Shown: in pieces, positions 42,783-51,496 of the stretch | Numbering within the stretch: the first letter of the stretch is position 1 | Layout of the letters: each line of letters starts with the position of its first letter | From: Paludibacteraceae bacterium | GTDB lineage: Bacteria; Bacteroidota; Bacteroidia; Bacteroidales; Paludibacteraceae | Assembly: GCA_017467185.1 (NCBI GenBank) | Contig: JAFTSS010000044.1 | Span: 42,459-106,458, forward strand | Reading direction: 5' to 3' | Length of the DNA: 64,000 nt | Translations under genes and position numbers: made by a program | The notes under the pieces: model-generated | What the model was told of the DNA's origin: nothing | Seen by the model: the letters and a program-made list of their open reading frames with translations, nothing else | Databases searched by the model: none

Positions 42783-44018
42783 ATGAAAATAGCAGTAGCA
42801 GGTACAGGATACGTCGGTTTATCGATAGCAACATTATTAGCTCAACATCAAGAGGTTGTGGCTGTTGATATCGTACCCGAACGTGTCGATTTAGTTAATA
42901 GACGAGTATCACCCATTCAAGATGAATATATCGAGAAATTTTTTGTTGAAAAACAACTAAATCTAATAGCCACGTTAGATGCCGAAAAGGCATATCGTGA
43001 TGCAGAATTTGTGGTGATTGCTGCGCCTACGAATTATGACCCACAAAAGAATTTCTTCGATACTTCTGCAGTTGAAAATGTTATTCAGTTGGTTATGAAA
43101 TATAACTCTAATGCGGTGATGGTGATAAAATCTACTATCCCTGTAGGATTTACTGCCAACGTGCGTCAAAAATATAATACCGAAAATATCATTTTTTCAC
43201 CCGAATTCCTTCGCGAATCAAAAGCCTTATACGACAACCTTTATCCATCACGTATAATTGTTGGTACCGATATGTCTAACCCATATCTTGTTGAAAAGGC
43301 TAAGCTCTTTGCCCAACTGCTTCAAGATGGTGCAATAAAGAAAGATGTCGAAACTCTTTTCATGGGTTTCACCGAAGCCGAAGCTGTAAAACTATTCGCT
43401 AACACCTATTTAGCATTGCGTGTATCTTTCTTCAACGAACTCGACACTTATGCCGAACTCAAAGGTTTGAACACTCAACAAATCATTGATGGCGTCTGTC
43501 TCGACCCTCGCATCGGTTCTCACTACAACAATCCATCTTTTGGTTATGGCGGTTATTGTTTGCCAAAAGACACCAAACAACTACTTGCCAACTACGAAGA
43601 TGTTCCTCAAAATCTCGTGAAAGCCATTGTTGATAGCAATCGCACTCGCAAAGACTTCATCTCTGATCGTGTTCTCGAACTCGCTGGTTACTATAGTTAT
43701 ACTAATAATCGTTACGACGTAACCCAAGAGCGCGAATGCGTTATTGGCGTTTATCGTCTTACAATGAAAAGCAATTCCGATAATTTCCGCCAATCCTCTA
43801 TACAAGGCGTCATGAAACGTGTCAAAGCCAAAGGTGCAAAGGTAATTATATATGAACCAACACTCGAGGATGGTACAACATTCTTTGGTAGTCTTGTCGT
43901 TAACGATTTGGCAAAATTTAAGGAAATGAGTAATTCAATTATTGCTAACCGTTACGACAGCGTACTCGACGATGTAGCCGAAAAAGTTTATACTCGCGAC
44001 ATATTCAAACGAGACTAA
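42783..44018 (+). CDS. ugd: UDP-glucose 6-dehydrogenase
   Basis: 411 residues: NAD site [53 protein letters not shown] and the catalytic Cys in [14 protein letters not shown]. It oxidises UDP-glucose to UDP-glucuronate for capsule or O-antigen units. The first ~350 bp are AT-rich like the cluster, whereas from about 43150 the codons become C-rich (CTCGACCCTCGCATCGG), like the U32 gene beyond. This suggests the cluster boundary or a recombination joint lies in or near this gene. Confidence 0.95.
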   Translation: MKIAVAGTGYVGLSIATLLAQHQEVVAVDIVPERVDLVNRRVSPIQDEYIEKFFVEKQLNLIATLDAEKAYRDAEFVVIAAPTNYDPQKNFFDTSAVENVIQLVMKYNSNAVMVIKSTIPVGFTANVRQKYNTENIIFSPEFLRESKALYDNLYPSRIIVGTDMSNPYLVEKAKLFAQLLQDGAIKKDVETLFMGFTEAEAVKLFANTYLALRVSFFNELDTYAELKGLNTQQIIDGVCLDPRIGSHYNNPSFGYGGYCLPKDTKQLLANYEDVPQNLVKAIVDSNRTRKDFISDRVLELAGYYSYTNNRYDVTQERECVIGVYRLTMKSNSDNFRQSSIQGVMKRVKAKGAKVIIYEPTLEDGTTFFGSLVVNDLAKFKEMSNSIIANRYDSVLDDVAEKVYTRDIFKRD

Positions 44019-44167
44019 ATTTAATTCATAATTTTTTCACCTATTGGTTCAAAGACCTTCGGTTATAATTCATAATTTTATCGTTTAGTGGCTCAAAAGA
44101 CATTTAGGTCGTAATTATTTGTGTTAATAATTATTTTCGGTTTATAATTTTGGAGAGAAAAAGTAAA

Positions 44168-46045
44168 ATGATAAAAAATCCAAAAATAGAGTTATTAAGT
44201 CCTGCAAAAAATCTCGAAGTAGGTATTGCCGCCATCAATCATGGCGCCGATGCGGTGTACATAGGTCCATCACAATTTGGTGCACGTGTGGCGGCTGGAA
44301 ATTCCATCGAAGATATTGCAAAGTTAGTCGACTATGCTCACAAATATTACGCTCGTGTCTATGTAACTCTCAATACTATTCTAAAAGACGAAGAATTAGA
44401 ACAAGCACGTCTTTTAGTCAATGATTTATACAACATAGGCGTCGATGCCCTCATTGTGCAAGACATGGCTCTATTACAAATGGATTTACCTCCTATTGCT
44501 CTGCATGCTAGCACACAATGCGATACTCGAACAGTCGAGAAAGTTAAATTCCTTGAACAATGTGGATTTGAACAAGTCGTACTTGCTCGCGAAACTTCGT
44601 TGGCCACTATGCGACAAATGTCCGAGCAAACCAACGTAGCCCTCGAAGCTTTTGTTCATGGAGCATTATGTGTTTCATATAGTGGGCAATGCTATCTTAG
44701 CGAAGCAATGCGTGGCCGTAGTGCCAATCGTGGAGCATGCGCACAAATGTGCCGATTGCCATACGACTTGTTGGATGAAGATGGCAACACACTTCTCCAC
44801 AAAAAACACCTTTTATCTCTCAAAGACTTCGATGCATCGCATCATCTACATGAAATGATTGATGCCGGAATATCTTCCTTCAAAATCGAAGGTCGATTGA
44901 AAGACATTAATTACGTAAAGAACATCACATCATACTATCGCCGCAAATTTGATGCAATACTCGAAGGTTCACCTCGCAAAGCTGCATCATCAGGCAAAAC
45001 AACACTCTTTTTCGAGCCTAATCCTAAAAAGACTTTCTATCGCGGTGCTACTGATTATTTCCTCGAAGGCCGCAAGCGCGACATCTGGTCATTCGACACC
45101 CCGAAATCATTAGGCGAGCCAATTGGCAAAGTAAAAGATATCTGGCGCAATGCTATATCAATGCATAATTCACAATTCACAATTCACAATGGAGATGGGT
45201 TGTGTTTCTTAAATAAAAAAGGCGAATTTGAAGGATTCCGAGTAAACAAAGTAGAGTCGGGTAGGCTATTACCATTGCAAATGCCTAAAATTGAAAAAGG
45301 GACACTCGTTTATCGCAATTCCGATGTAGCATTTGAGCGGATATTGGCTGGTAAAACAGCAGAACGAAAAATAGGACTACATATAAAAGTAGAGACGCAA
45401 TATATTGCGTCTCAATCTCAGCAACATTTATGTTTGTCTATTACTGACATAGACAACATTTCTACTTCATTTGAAACTGAAGTTTCTGGCGAATTAGCCA
45501 ACAATCCGGATAAAATGTTGGATACTTGGCGTACTCAGTTATCTAAATTAGGTGGTACGATTTTTGAAGCTTCTCAGATTGATTTATCTGCTCTCGATAA
45601 ACCTTACTTTGTACCTGTATCGCAAATAGCTGAGTGGCGGCGTCAATTAGTTGAATTACACGAAATAAACAGGAGTAAAGCCTATAAGCGTTCATTGATT
45701 GAAATAAAGCCAACTACACACAAATATGTTGCGACAGAGTTAGACTATCGTGCGAATATTTACAATTCGCAAGCAAAAGCATTCTACGAGCAACATGGAT
45801 GTATAGTCAACCAACCCGCATTTGAGCAACAACATCAATCTAATGCCGAACTAATGCGTACAAAACATTGCATTCGTTATGCTTTAGGGTGGTGTAAAAA
45901 AAATTCACAATGCATAATGCATAATGCACAATTGAAAGAGACAAAAGATATGAAACATGCGGTACTCTATTTGCAAAATGGCAACGACCGTTTCCGTCTC
46001 GAATTTGATTGTCGCAATTGCGAAATGATAATAAAACAAGGATAA
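44168..46045 (+). CDS. U32 family peptidase/RNA hydroxylation protein with three repeat inserts
   Basis: 625 residues from ATG 44168, preceded by GGAGAGA. N-terminal signature: IELLSPAKNLEVGIAAINHG, DAVYIGPSQFGARV, EAFVHGALCVSYSGQCYLSE and RSANRGACAQMCRLPYDL with the Cys cluster; the C-terminal collagenase-like domain has DYRANIYNSQAKAFYEQHG. Relatives (TrhP, RlhA) hydroxylate tRNA or 23S rRNA. Three inserts come from repeat DNA and stay in frame: MHNSQFTIHNGDG (45165-45195), VETQYIASQ from a 22-bp palindrome (45392-45413) and NSQCIMHNAQL (45898-45935). They lie in linkers, not in the Cys-rich core. Confidence 0.9.
   Translation: MIKNPKIELLSPAKNLEVGIAAINHGADAVYIGPSQFGARVAAGNSIEDIAKLVDYAHKYYARVYVTLNTILKDEELEQARLLVNDLYNIGVDALIVQDMALLQMDLPPIALHASTQCDTRTVEKVKFLEQCGFEQVVLARETSLATMRQMSEQTNVALEAFVHGALCVSYSGQCYLSEAMRGRSANRGACAQMCRLPYDLLDEDGNTLLHKKHLLSLKDFDASHHLHEMIDAGISSFKIEGRLKDINYVKNITSYYRRKFDAILEGSPRKAASSGKTTLFFEPNPKKTFYRGATDYFLEGRKRDIWSFDTPKSLGEPIGKVKDIWRNAISMHNSQFTIHNGDGLCFLNKKGEFEGFRVNKVESGRLLPLQMPKIEKGTLVYRNSDVAFERILAGKTAERKIGLHIKVETQYIASQSQQHLCLSITDIDNISTSFETEVSGELANNPDKMLDTWRTQLSKLGGTIFEASQIDLSALDKPYFVPVSQIAEWRRQLVELHEINRSKAYKRSLIEIKPTTHKYVATELDYRANIYNSQAKAFYEQHGCIVNQPAFEQQHQSNAELMRTKHCIRYALGWCKKNSQCIMHNAQLKETKDMKHAVLYLQNGNDRFRLEFDCRNCEMIIKQG
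45165..45195 (+). repeat. Heptamer insert (TTCACAA) in U32 gene
   Basis: Units ATAATTC, ACAATTC, ACAATTC, ACAATGG (period 7) encode NSQFTIHNG in frame. Confidence 0.92.
45392..45413 (+). repeat. 22-bp perfect palindrome inside U32 gene
   Basis: GAGACGCAATA followed by its exact reverse complement, preceded by TA. Nearly the same palindrome occurs after the porin terminator at 3239-3260. It is translated in frame as ETQYIAS. Confidence 0.95.
45898..45935 (+). repeat. Heptamer insert (TGCATAA/TTCACAA) in U32 gene
   Basis: Units TTCACAA, TGCATAA, TGCATAA, TGCACAA (period 7) near the 3' end, translated as NSQCIMHNAQL. Confidence 0.92.
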
Positions 46046-46049
46046 AGCC

Positions 46050-46102
46050 CTCAACTTTTAACTCTCAATATTTAACTCTAAACTCTAAACTTTAAACTTT
46101 CT
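46050..46102. repeat. Heptamer tract (AACTCTA family)
   Basis: Units AACTCTC, AACTCTA, AACTTTA and AACTTTC fill the short gap between the U32 and deoD genes and run up to the deoD ribosome-binding region. Confidence 0.9.
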
Positions 46103-46107
46103 ATATT

Positions 46108-46821
46108 ATGGAACATCAAACACCAACACCTCACATCGGGGCAAAATATGGCGAAATCGCTAAAACTGTATTCATGGCAGGCGACCCATTGCGCGCAAAA
46201 TTCATGGCAGAGCGTTATCTCGAAAACCCAGTACAATTCAACAACGTACGCGGTATGCTCGGTTTTACAGGAACCTACAAAGGTCATCGTGTATCAATCA
46301 TGGGGCATGGTATGGGTATTCCGTCTATTGGCATCTATTCTTACGAGTTATTTAATTTCTACGACGTAGATACTATCGTACGCGTAGGTTCTGCAGGTGC
46401 ATACCACAAAGATTTACATATTGGAGACATTGTTATTGGACTTGGTGCATGTACTAATAGCAATTACGCATCTCAATACGGACTTCCTGGCACATTTGCA
46501 CCTATTGCCGACTTCGAATTAGCTCGCAAAGCAGTAGCAAAAGCCGAAGAGTTAGGCTATCGTTATATGGTAGGTAACATTTATTCAAGCGACGTATTCT
46601 ATGAAGACACACCATCTGCCGAAAAATGGGCACGCATGGGTGTTCTCGCTGTAGAAATGGAAGCCCCTGCATTATATTGTAATGCCGCTCGTGCCGGTAA
46701 ACGTGCATTGGTTATTTGCACAATTTCCGATTGCATATTTACAGGAGAGGTTACAACACCAGAACAACGTCAAACATCATTTACAAACATGATGGACGTA
46801 GCACTTGGTCTTTTAGATTAG
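46108..46821 (+). CDS. deoD: Purine-nucleoside phosphorylase DeoD
   Basis: 237 residues, the length of hexameric DeoD. Motifs: [17 protein letters not shown] (phosphate site), [34 protein letters not shown] (nucleoside ribose contact) and [10 protein letters not shown] (catalytic Asp). It phosphorolyses purine (deoxy)nucleosides for salvage in the cytoplasm. No ribosome binding site better than the T/A-rich repeat context is visible. A strong terminator follows. Confidence 0.96.
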   Translation: MEHQTPTPHIGAKYGEIAKTVFMAGDPLRAKFMAERYLENPVQFNNVRGMLGFTGTYKGHRVSIMGHGMGIPSIGIYSYELFNFYDVDTIVRVGSAGAYHKDLHIGDIVIGLGACTNSNYASQYGLPGTFAPIADFELARKAVAKAEELGYRYMVGNIYSSDVFYEDTPSAEKWARMGVLAVEMEAPALYCNAARAGKRALVICTISDCIFTGEVTTPEQRQTSFTNMMDVALGLLD

Positions 46822-46840
46822 TTCGATTAGGTTAAATGCT

Positions 46841-46881
46841 AAAAAAGTAGGCTAACGTTTTATGCGTTAGCCTACTTTTTT
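46841..46881. terminator. Bidirectional terminator between deoD and cytochrome c peroxidase
   Basis: Perfect 17-bp stem AAAAAAGTAGGCTAACG / CGTTAGCCTACTTTTTT, 7-nt loop. Confidence 0.95.
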
Positions 46882-46894
46882 ATAATGATAAGAT

Positions 46895-48250
46895 TTATTT
46901 TTCTGGGATATCGCCAGTTAGAGCATTAAGGTAATCTACTATCATTTGGGTTTCTTCGTCAGTTAGATTGTAATCTGTTTGGTGTTTTGCCATAGCATTA
47001 ACTGCATCGTGTAGTGTAGCTTGTGTAGCATCGTGGAAGTATGGAGCAGTGAGAGCTACGTTGCGGAGACCCGGTGTTTTGAAGCGGTGGTCGAAGAAAA
47101 CATCTTCTTCTTGTTTACCACGTCCATAGTCTTCTTCTGTAAGTTCGGTGCCACGAGCAGCAAAGTAATCTTCGTGTGTACCAATGAATTCATAAGAGAG
47201 ACCACCGAGGTTGACTCCAGCATGGCATGTAGCGCAACTTTTTTCTTTAAATAATTGGTAACCTTTGATTTGCTCTGCAGTCATTGCCTCTTTGTTGCCT
47301 TTGAGATAGAGGTCGAAAGGTGAGTTAGGAGTGATGAGAGTTTTTTCGTATTCAGCAATAGCATTGCAGATGTTGGCTTCTGTTACGCCATCAGGATACA
47401 CGGCGGTGAAAGCTTTAGCAAAAGTTTTGTCTGCCGCAAGGATATTTTCGATGTCGCGCCAGCTTTTGTGTGCCATTTCGATAGGGTTGGTAGGAGGACC
47501 TGCAGCTTGAGCAGCGAGGTCGGCAGCTCGACCATCCCAGAATTGGACGAAATTAAATGTGGCATTGAATACAGTAGGAGCGTTGATTCCGCCGAATTGT
47601 CCGCCTACACCTTCAGAGAAAGGTTTGTTGTCGGTACCACCTTTGCTAAGGTCGTGGCATGATGCACAAGATATTGAGTTGTCAACAGAGAGACGTACAT
47701 CGTTGTAGAGCATACGACCTAATTCTACTTTTGCTGGGTCAACAGGTATAGAATCTGGAATTACTTGTACGGGTTCGTTTGCAAATTCGGTAGAGGCAAG
47801 TCCGTTATAATGATGTTCAGTGCGATATTGTTGTATCCAATTGAGCATTATTTCTTTTTCAACACGATTGATAGTTGTACCCCAATGTACTGCATAATAT
47901 TTTAGAGGGGGCATTGTTTCATGTGAGAAAGAATACTCTAATTTATTTAGGGTAACTTCGTCTATTGGTTGATTTTTGAGTATGCCCTCTGATACGATAT
48001 TTACATCAAATTCGCGAATTGCGAGGGCTGCATCTTGTTTTATAACATCGCCAATTACTGGCCAATTAGCATAGAATGGGAGATTTGGTGAGTGAGAGTG
48101 ACAAGCTGCACATTGTCCGAATTTTAGCACTTTTACAACTTGTTGCTCTGTAGTTAGATTTTTGTCAGGTGCAATATCGACAAATTTGTAGGTCATAACA
48201 AGGGCTATTCCTAAAAGTAAAATAATACCCAAGATTTTTTTGATTTTCAT
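46895..48250 (-). CDS. Tri-haem cytochrome c peroxidase
   Basis: 451 residues from ATG 48250 (start of a signal anchor MKIKKILGIILLLGIAL). Three CxxCH sites are visible: CAACH (47-51), CASCH (195-199) and CATCH (339-343). The N-terminal haem domain (FGQCAACHSHSPNLPFYANW) is the Haem_bd type; the rest is a classical di-haem CCP/MauG domain (VELGRMLYNDVRLS, FWDGRAADLAAQA, FKTPGLRNVALTAPYFHD). The protein sits in the periplasm, membrane-attached, and reduces H2O2 with electrons from the quinol or cytochrome pool. The extra haem recalls E. coli YhjA. Promoter box at 48349-48356. Confidence 0.93.
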   Translation of the reverse strand: MKIKKILGIILLLGIALVMTYKFVDIAPDKNLTTEQQVVKVLKFGQCAACHSHSPNLPFYANWPVIGDVIKQDAALAIREFDVNIVSEGILKNQPIDEVTLNKLEYSFSHETMPPLKYYAVHWGTTINRVEKEIMLNWIQQYRTEHHYNGLASTEFANEPVQVIPDSIPVDPAKVELGRMLYNDVRLSVDNSISCASCHDLSKGGTDNKPFSEGVGGQFGGINAPTVFNATFNFVQFWDGRAADLAAQAAGPPTNPIEMAHKSWRDIENILAADKTFAKAFTAVYPDGVTEANICNAIAEYEKTLITPNSPFDLYLKGNKEAMTAEQIKGYQLFKEKSCATCHAGVNLGGLSYEFIGTHEDYFAARGTELTEEDYGRGKQEEDVFFDHRFKTPGLRNVALTAPYFHDATQATLHDAVNAMAKHQTDYNLTDEETQMIVDYLNALTGDIPEK

Positions 48251-48348
48251 GGCTAAACAATTTTGGTTAATATTTGGTTTTATTTTTTGTTTGGTAATAA
48301 AAAGTGGATGAAAAGAGTACAATGTAACTTGTAATTACTTTTCGTCCA

Positions 48349-48356
48349 CAAAGTTA
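48349..48356 (-). promoter_or_regulatory. -7 promoter box for cytochrome c peroxidase
   Basis: TAACTTTG on the minus strand, about 100 bp upstream of the start codon. Confidence 0.65.
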
Positions 48357-48403
48357 TGAATTTTATTTGGAATTTCCAAATTTTTTGGTTGTAAGATGTG
48401 TAT

Positions 48404-50032
48404 TTATGGGTTTATAATTGTTGAATTTTGTTTTTTGATATTTAAATTTTTGGTTTTTGGCGCATCTATTACGGCGGCAGTAGCGGCTTCGATGTATGCG
48501 CTATCAGTTGCGAGGTCTTTGAAATTGACTACGGCAGCAGAGGCAAGGTCGGCTTTGAGGTAGTTGGTTTTACCCCAAATATTGATTACTGAAGCAGATT
48601 CGGCATCAACGTTTAACGTTTCGCAATTAACACCAAGATTTAGAACAGCGGCAGATTCAGCTTCGATTTCGAGATTGCGGCTGTTAATTTGTTCGTTTTC
48701 GTTAGTAAGTACACTTGCGCTACTCATTTCGATTTTGTTGATTTCGGAGCAATAGTGAATGGTAATATGTTGCCCGTTTTGTGTTTCTATAATTCCATTT
48801 CGTTTGAGCTTGAGGGTTTTATCTTCGATAGTGGCAGATACGTTGCGTAGGGTATTGGCATTACCTTTTACCTCGATGAAACAGCAAGTGTCTTTTACTA
48901 ATTGTACGGCTAAGGCGTTGTCAATGTCAATGGCATTGAAAGTTTCGCCACGGAGGCGTTCTTCGGTTGTTGTGTTATTGTCGAATAGGGCAATGAAGCC
49001 GTTTTCGTCTAAGTTATTTAATGTGTTTACGATATTTGGGATTGATAATAGTAATGTGTTGATTGATATTATAGTAGCGATGATCCATATTGCAAACCAA
49101 AGCCATCCCCAACCTGATTTGCGTGGAGTGTTGTCGTGACGGATTAGGCGGATGGTTGCCATTATGATTGATATGATAGGTATGAGTAGGGCAATTAGTG
49201 TTGAAATAATGAAAGTTAAGGCATTAGAATCGGGAATATTTATTAGTGAATTAGAGAATATGGCAGAACTGAGACCTGTGAATGCACTGCCTATGCCTGT
49301 GATTATGCCGATTAGAGCTATAGTGAGTGCACCGATTACGATGATACCTATTGCGCCGAAGAAAATTCCTACAATTATTGCCGCGATGCGGAATAGCCAT
49401 TTTACGATTTCGCCGAGGCGAGAGCCTACGCGACCTGCAGATTCGCGGAATTGTTCGCTATTTAGGTAAGATTTGATGTTTTCAATAGAGGGTTCGATGC
49501 CTTGCATTTCGAGTTTTTGTGCTGTAGTTGTTGCTTCTGGAGCAATGAGCCATACGAGAAGGTAAATTGGTATGAGCCAACCTAATACAGTTATTGCAAG
49601 GAGAAGTAGTATGAGTCGTGTGATTGTTACTTCTAGTCCGAGATATGCAGCAAGACCAGCGGCCACGCCACCGAGAATTTTGTTGTCGGCATCGCGATAG
49701 AATTTACGATGGCGACGACGATTTTCGGTATTTTTAGTTTTTGCTTCTTCTTGGTCATAACTATTGCTTTCGGAGTCTATTTCTTCGGCAGTGCCGAGTT
49801 GTTCAATGGCAGAATTGACTTCGTTGATAGTTACAACTGAAGAATTTGAGTGTTTGAGTGCATTGGAGAATAGTTCGGCGAGGCGAGCTTCGATGTCGCG
49901 CATTATCTCTTTGCCGTCTTCGTTGGCGAAACTGATTTCGAGTTTGCGTAGGTATTGTTGTAATACTTCGTAGGCATCTTCGTCAATGTTGAAAACTATG
50001 CCAGAGAGGTTGATTGTTAGTGTTTTTTTCAT
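48404..50032 (-). CDS. PspC-domain membrane protein with DUF2807 (GIN) C-terminal domain
   Basis: 542 residues. N-terminal ~100: SGIVFNIDEDAYEVLQQYL..., the Bacteroidetes extension. PspC domain at about 108-170 (FYRDADNKILGGVAAGLAAYLG). Four or more membrane helices follow to about residue 345. The C-terminal ~190 residues form a DUF2807/GIN beta-helix rich in Ala/Ser (SAAVLNLGVNCETLNVDAES). It is likely an envelope stress sensor at the inner membrane, repressed by the PadR protein whose gene overlaps its start by 4 bp (ATGA). No PspA or sensor kinase is nearby. Confidence 0.9.
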   Translation of the reverse strand: MKKTLTINLSGIVFNIDEDAYEVLQQYLRKLEISFANEDGKEIMRDIEARLAELFSNALKHSNSSVVTINEVNSAIEQLGTAEEIDSESNSYDQEEAKTKNTENRRRHRKFYRDADNKILGGVAAGLAAYLGLEVTITRLILLLLAITVLGWLIPIYLLVWLIAPEATTTAQKLEMQGIEPSIENIKSYLNSEQFRESAGRVGSRLGEIVKWLFRIAAIIVGIFFGAIGIIVIGALTIALIGIITGIGSAFTGLSSAIFSNSLINIPDSNALTFIISTLIALLIPIISIIMATIRLIRHDNTPRKSGWGWLWFAIWIIATIISINTLLLSIPNIVNTLNNLDENGFIALFDNNTTTEERLRGETFNAIDIDNALAVQLVKDTCCFIEVKGNANTLRNVSATIEDKTLKLKRNGIIETQNGQHITIHYCSEINKIEMSSASVLTNENEQINSRNLEIEAESAAVLNLGVNCETLNVDAESASVINIWGKTNYLKADLASAAVVNFKDLATDSAYIEAATAAVIDAPKTKNLNIKKQNSTIINP

Positions 50033-50403
50033 TTTGCTATGATTTTTTCGTTATCGAGTGAACACTCTTTCATTGGGTTGTTTTTCACGTAGTTTACTGC
50101 ATTTTCGATTTCGGCGTATGCGGTTTCGAGTTCTTGCAAAAACTCACGACCTTGTTGAGTTAGGCTATAATATTTGCGAGGTGGTCCGAGAGTGGATTCG
50201 ACCCAAATATAGTTTAGTAACCCATTTTGTTTTAGACGCATAAGTAGTGGGTATAGAGCACCCTCGACCACGATAAATTCGCCTTCTTTGAGCATATTTA
50301 TTAGGTCGGACGAATATGCTGGGTGGTCTTTTAGGCATAGCATGATGAGGTATTCGAGTATGCCTTTGCGCATTTGAGCTTTGATATTGTCGCTTCCTGC
50401 CAT
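50029..50403 (-). CDS. PadR family transcriptional regulator
   Basis: 124 residues: winged-helix PadR domain (AQMRKGILEYLIMLCLKDHPAYSSDLI, VVEGALYPLLMRLKQNGLL, GPPRKYYSLTQQG) and a short C-terminal helix for dimerisation. First gene of a two-gene operon with the PspC/GIN protein, a common Bacteroidetes pair; it probably represses its own promoter. A dyad TAGTATA..TGTACTA (50492-50511) overlaps the -7 box and is a candidate operator. Confidence 0.92.
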   Translation of the reverse strand: MAGSDNIKAQMRKGILEYLIMLCLKDHPAYSSDLINMLKEGEFIVVEGALYPLLMRLKQNGLLNYIWVESTLGPPRKYYSLTQQGREFLQELETAYAEIENAVNYVKNNPMKECSLDNEKIIAK

Positions 50404-50423
50404 AATTAGTTTAGAGTTTAAAT

Positions 50424-50466
50424 GTTATAGAAACTATGTGTTATAGATGCTATAGAAATTATGGTT
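50424..50466. repeat. Nonamer tandem repeat (TTATAGAAA words)
   Basis: Period-9 units TGTTATAGA, AACTATGTG, TTATAGATG, CTATAGAAA upstream of the padR gene; same family as 7861. Confidence 0.75.
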
Positions 50467-50485
50467 GATGTAAACTTTTTCGTTG

Positions 50486-50511
50486 CAAAGGTAGTATAAA
50501 TTTCTGTACTA
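50486..50511 (-). promoter_or_regulatory. padR-pspC promoter with candidate PadR operator
   Basis: TACCTTTG (minus, 50486-50493) overlaps an inverted repeat TAGTATA / TGTACTA (50492-50498 and 50505-50511, one mismatch). The overlap with the -7 box fits repression. Confidence 0.5.
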
Positions 50512-50692
50512 TGCAATACAAAATACCGAATTTAATATTATTTAACATAAATAAGATGATTTTCTGGTGTATTGTTTTGGTGTGATTTTATAGTAAGTTA
50601 TAGTAGGGGATATGTCTTATTTTGTATTTTCTGTGATTTGCAAAAAAAATATAAAAATGAGGCTAAATGTTGTGTGTGTCAGGAAAATGTTG

Positions 50693-50700
50693 TAAATTTG
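50693..50700 (+). promoter_or_regulatory. -7 promoter box for Crp-family regulator
   Basis: TAAATTTG, TAnnTTTG consensus, about 52 bp before the start codon at 50752. The in-frame sequence upstream of 50752 is therefore probably leader, not coding. Confidence 0.65.
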
Positions 50701-50751
50701 CAGATTGAAAAAGTTGTTGTACAACATAGTTATAAAACATATTTTACGTTA

Positions 50752-51453
50752 ATGGTAAAGAATTTGACAAAGGGATTGAAGCCTATCGACGAGATGTCGG
50801 ATATTTGGTCGGCTTTGACGCATGAAGAGCGTATGTATCTTCGAGAGAATACTAAGTATCAGGAGTTTAAGAAAGGTGAGATGATCTATTGTGAGGGAGA
50901 GATGCCAGAGTTTTTGTATTGTGTTATTTCTGGTAAAATTAAGATTTTTAAGAATGGCATCGGTGGACGTCAGCAGATATTGCGTTTTATAAAAGAGGGG
51001 GAGAACTTTGCTTTTCGTGCGTATTTTGCAGGAGGTACGTATGTTACTTCGGCCACGTCTTTAGAGAGTGTTAAGGCTTATTCTGTTCCGTTAACGGTTA
51101 TACGTCAGATTTTGGAGTCAAATAATAAGTTGGCGATGGCGTTTATTAAACATTTATCGGCAGATTTGGGTGATATAGATTCGCGTATTGTTAGTTTGAC
51201 ACAAAAGCATATTCGTGGTCGTTTAGCAGAGGCTTTAGTTATATTGATTGATGCATACGGAGTTGAAAAGGAAACAGGGTACTTAAAGGGGGCTTTGTCG
51301 CGAGAGGATTTGGCTGGTTTTGCAAATATGACTGCGTCGAATGCTATTAGAACTTTGGCTGCGTTTGATTCTGAAGGTTTGATTGCTATTGAGGGTAAGA
51401 AGATTAAAGTTTTGAATGAGAGTCAGTTGAGAAAGGTCTGTTTGTTGGGGTAG
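50752..51453 (+). CDS. Crp/Fnr family transcriptional regulator
   Basis: 233 residues from ATG 50752; the longer frame from 50572 is rejected because it crosses the promoter and is Cys-rich and unrelated. A cyclic-nucleotide-binding-like domain (residues about 20-140: FKKGEMIYCEGEMPEFLYCVISGKIKIF) precedes a helix-turn-helix (LSREDLAGFANMTASNAIRTL). It lacks the N-terminal Cys cluster of Fnr. The ligand is unknown. It lies 43 bp upstream of a large TPR protein in the same direction, so it may control or be cotranscribed with it. Confidence 0.9.
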   Translation: MVKNLTKGLKPIDEMSDIWSALTHEERMYLRENTKYQEFKKGEMIYCEGEMPEFLYCVISGKIKIFKNGIGGRQQILRFIKEGENFAFRAYFAGGTYVTSATSLESVKAYSVPLTVIRQILESNNKLAMAFIKHLSADLGDIDSRIVSLTQKHIRGRLAEALVILIDAYGVEKETGYLKGALSREDLAGFANMTASNAIRTLAAFDSEGLIAIEGKKIKVLNESQLRKVCLLG

Positions 51454-51496
51454 ATATATAATTTAGATATTTTTTGTTGACATATAGTTGAATAAA

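Noticed and set aside
29961..44018. Mobile element carrying the polysaccharide cluster
   Set aside because: No integrase, transposase or terminal repeats found at either end; exchange by homologous recombination is the simpler reading.
50572..50751. N-terminal extension of the Crp-type regulator
   Set aside because: Contains the TAAATTTG promoter box and a non-family sequence; ATG 50752 gives the normal length.
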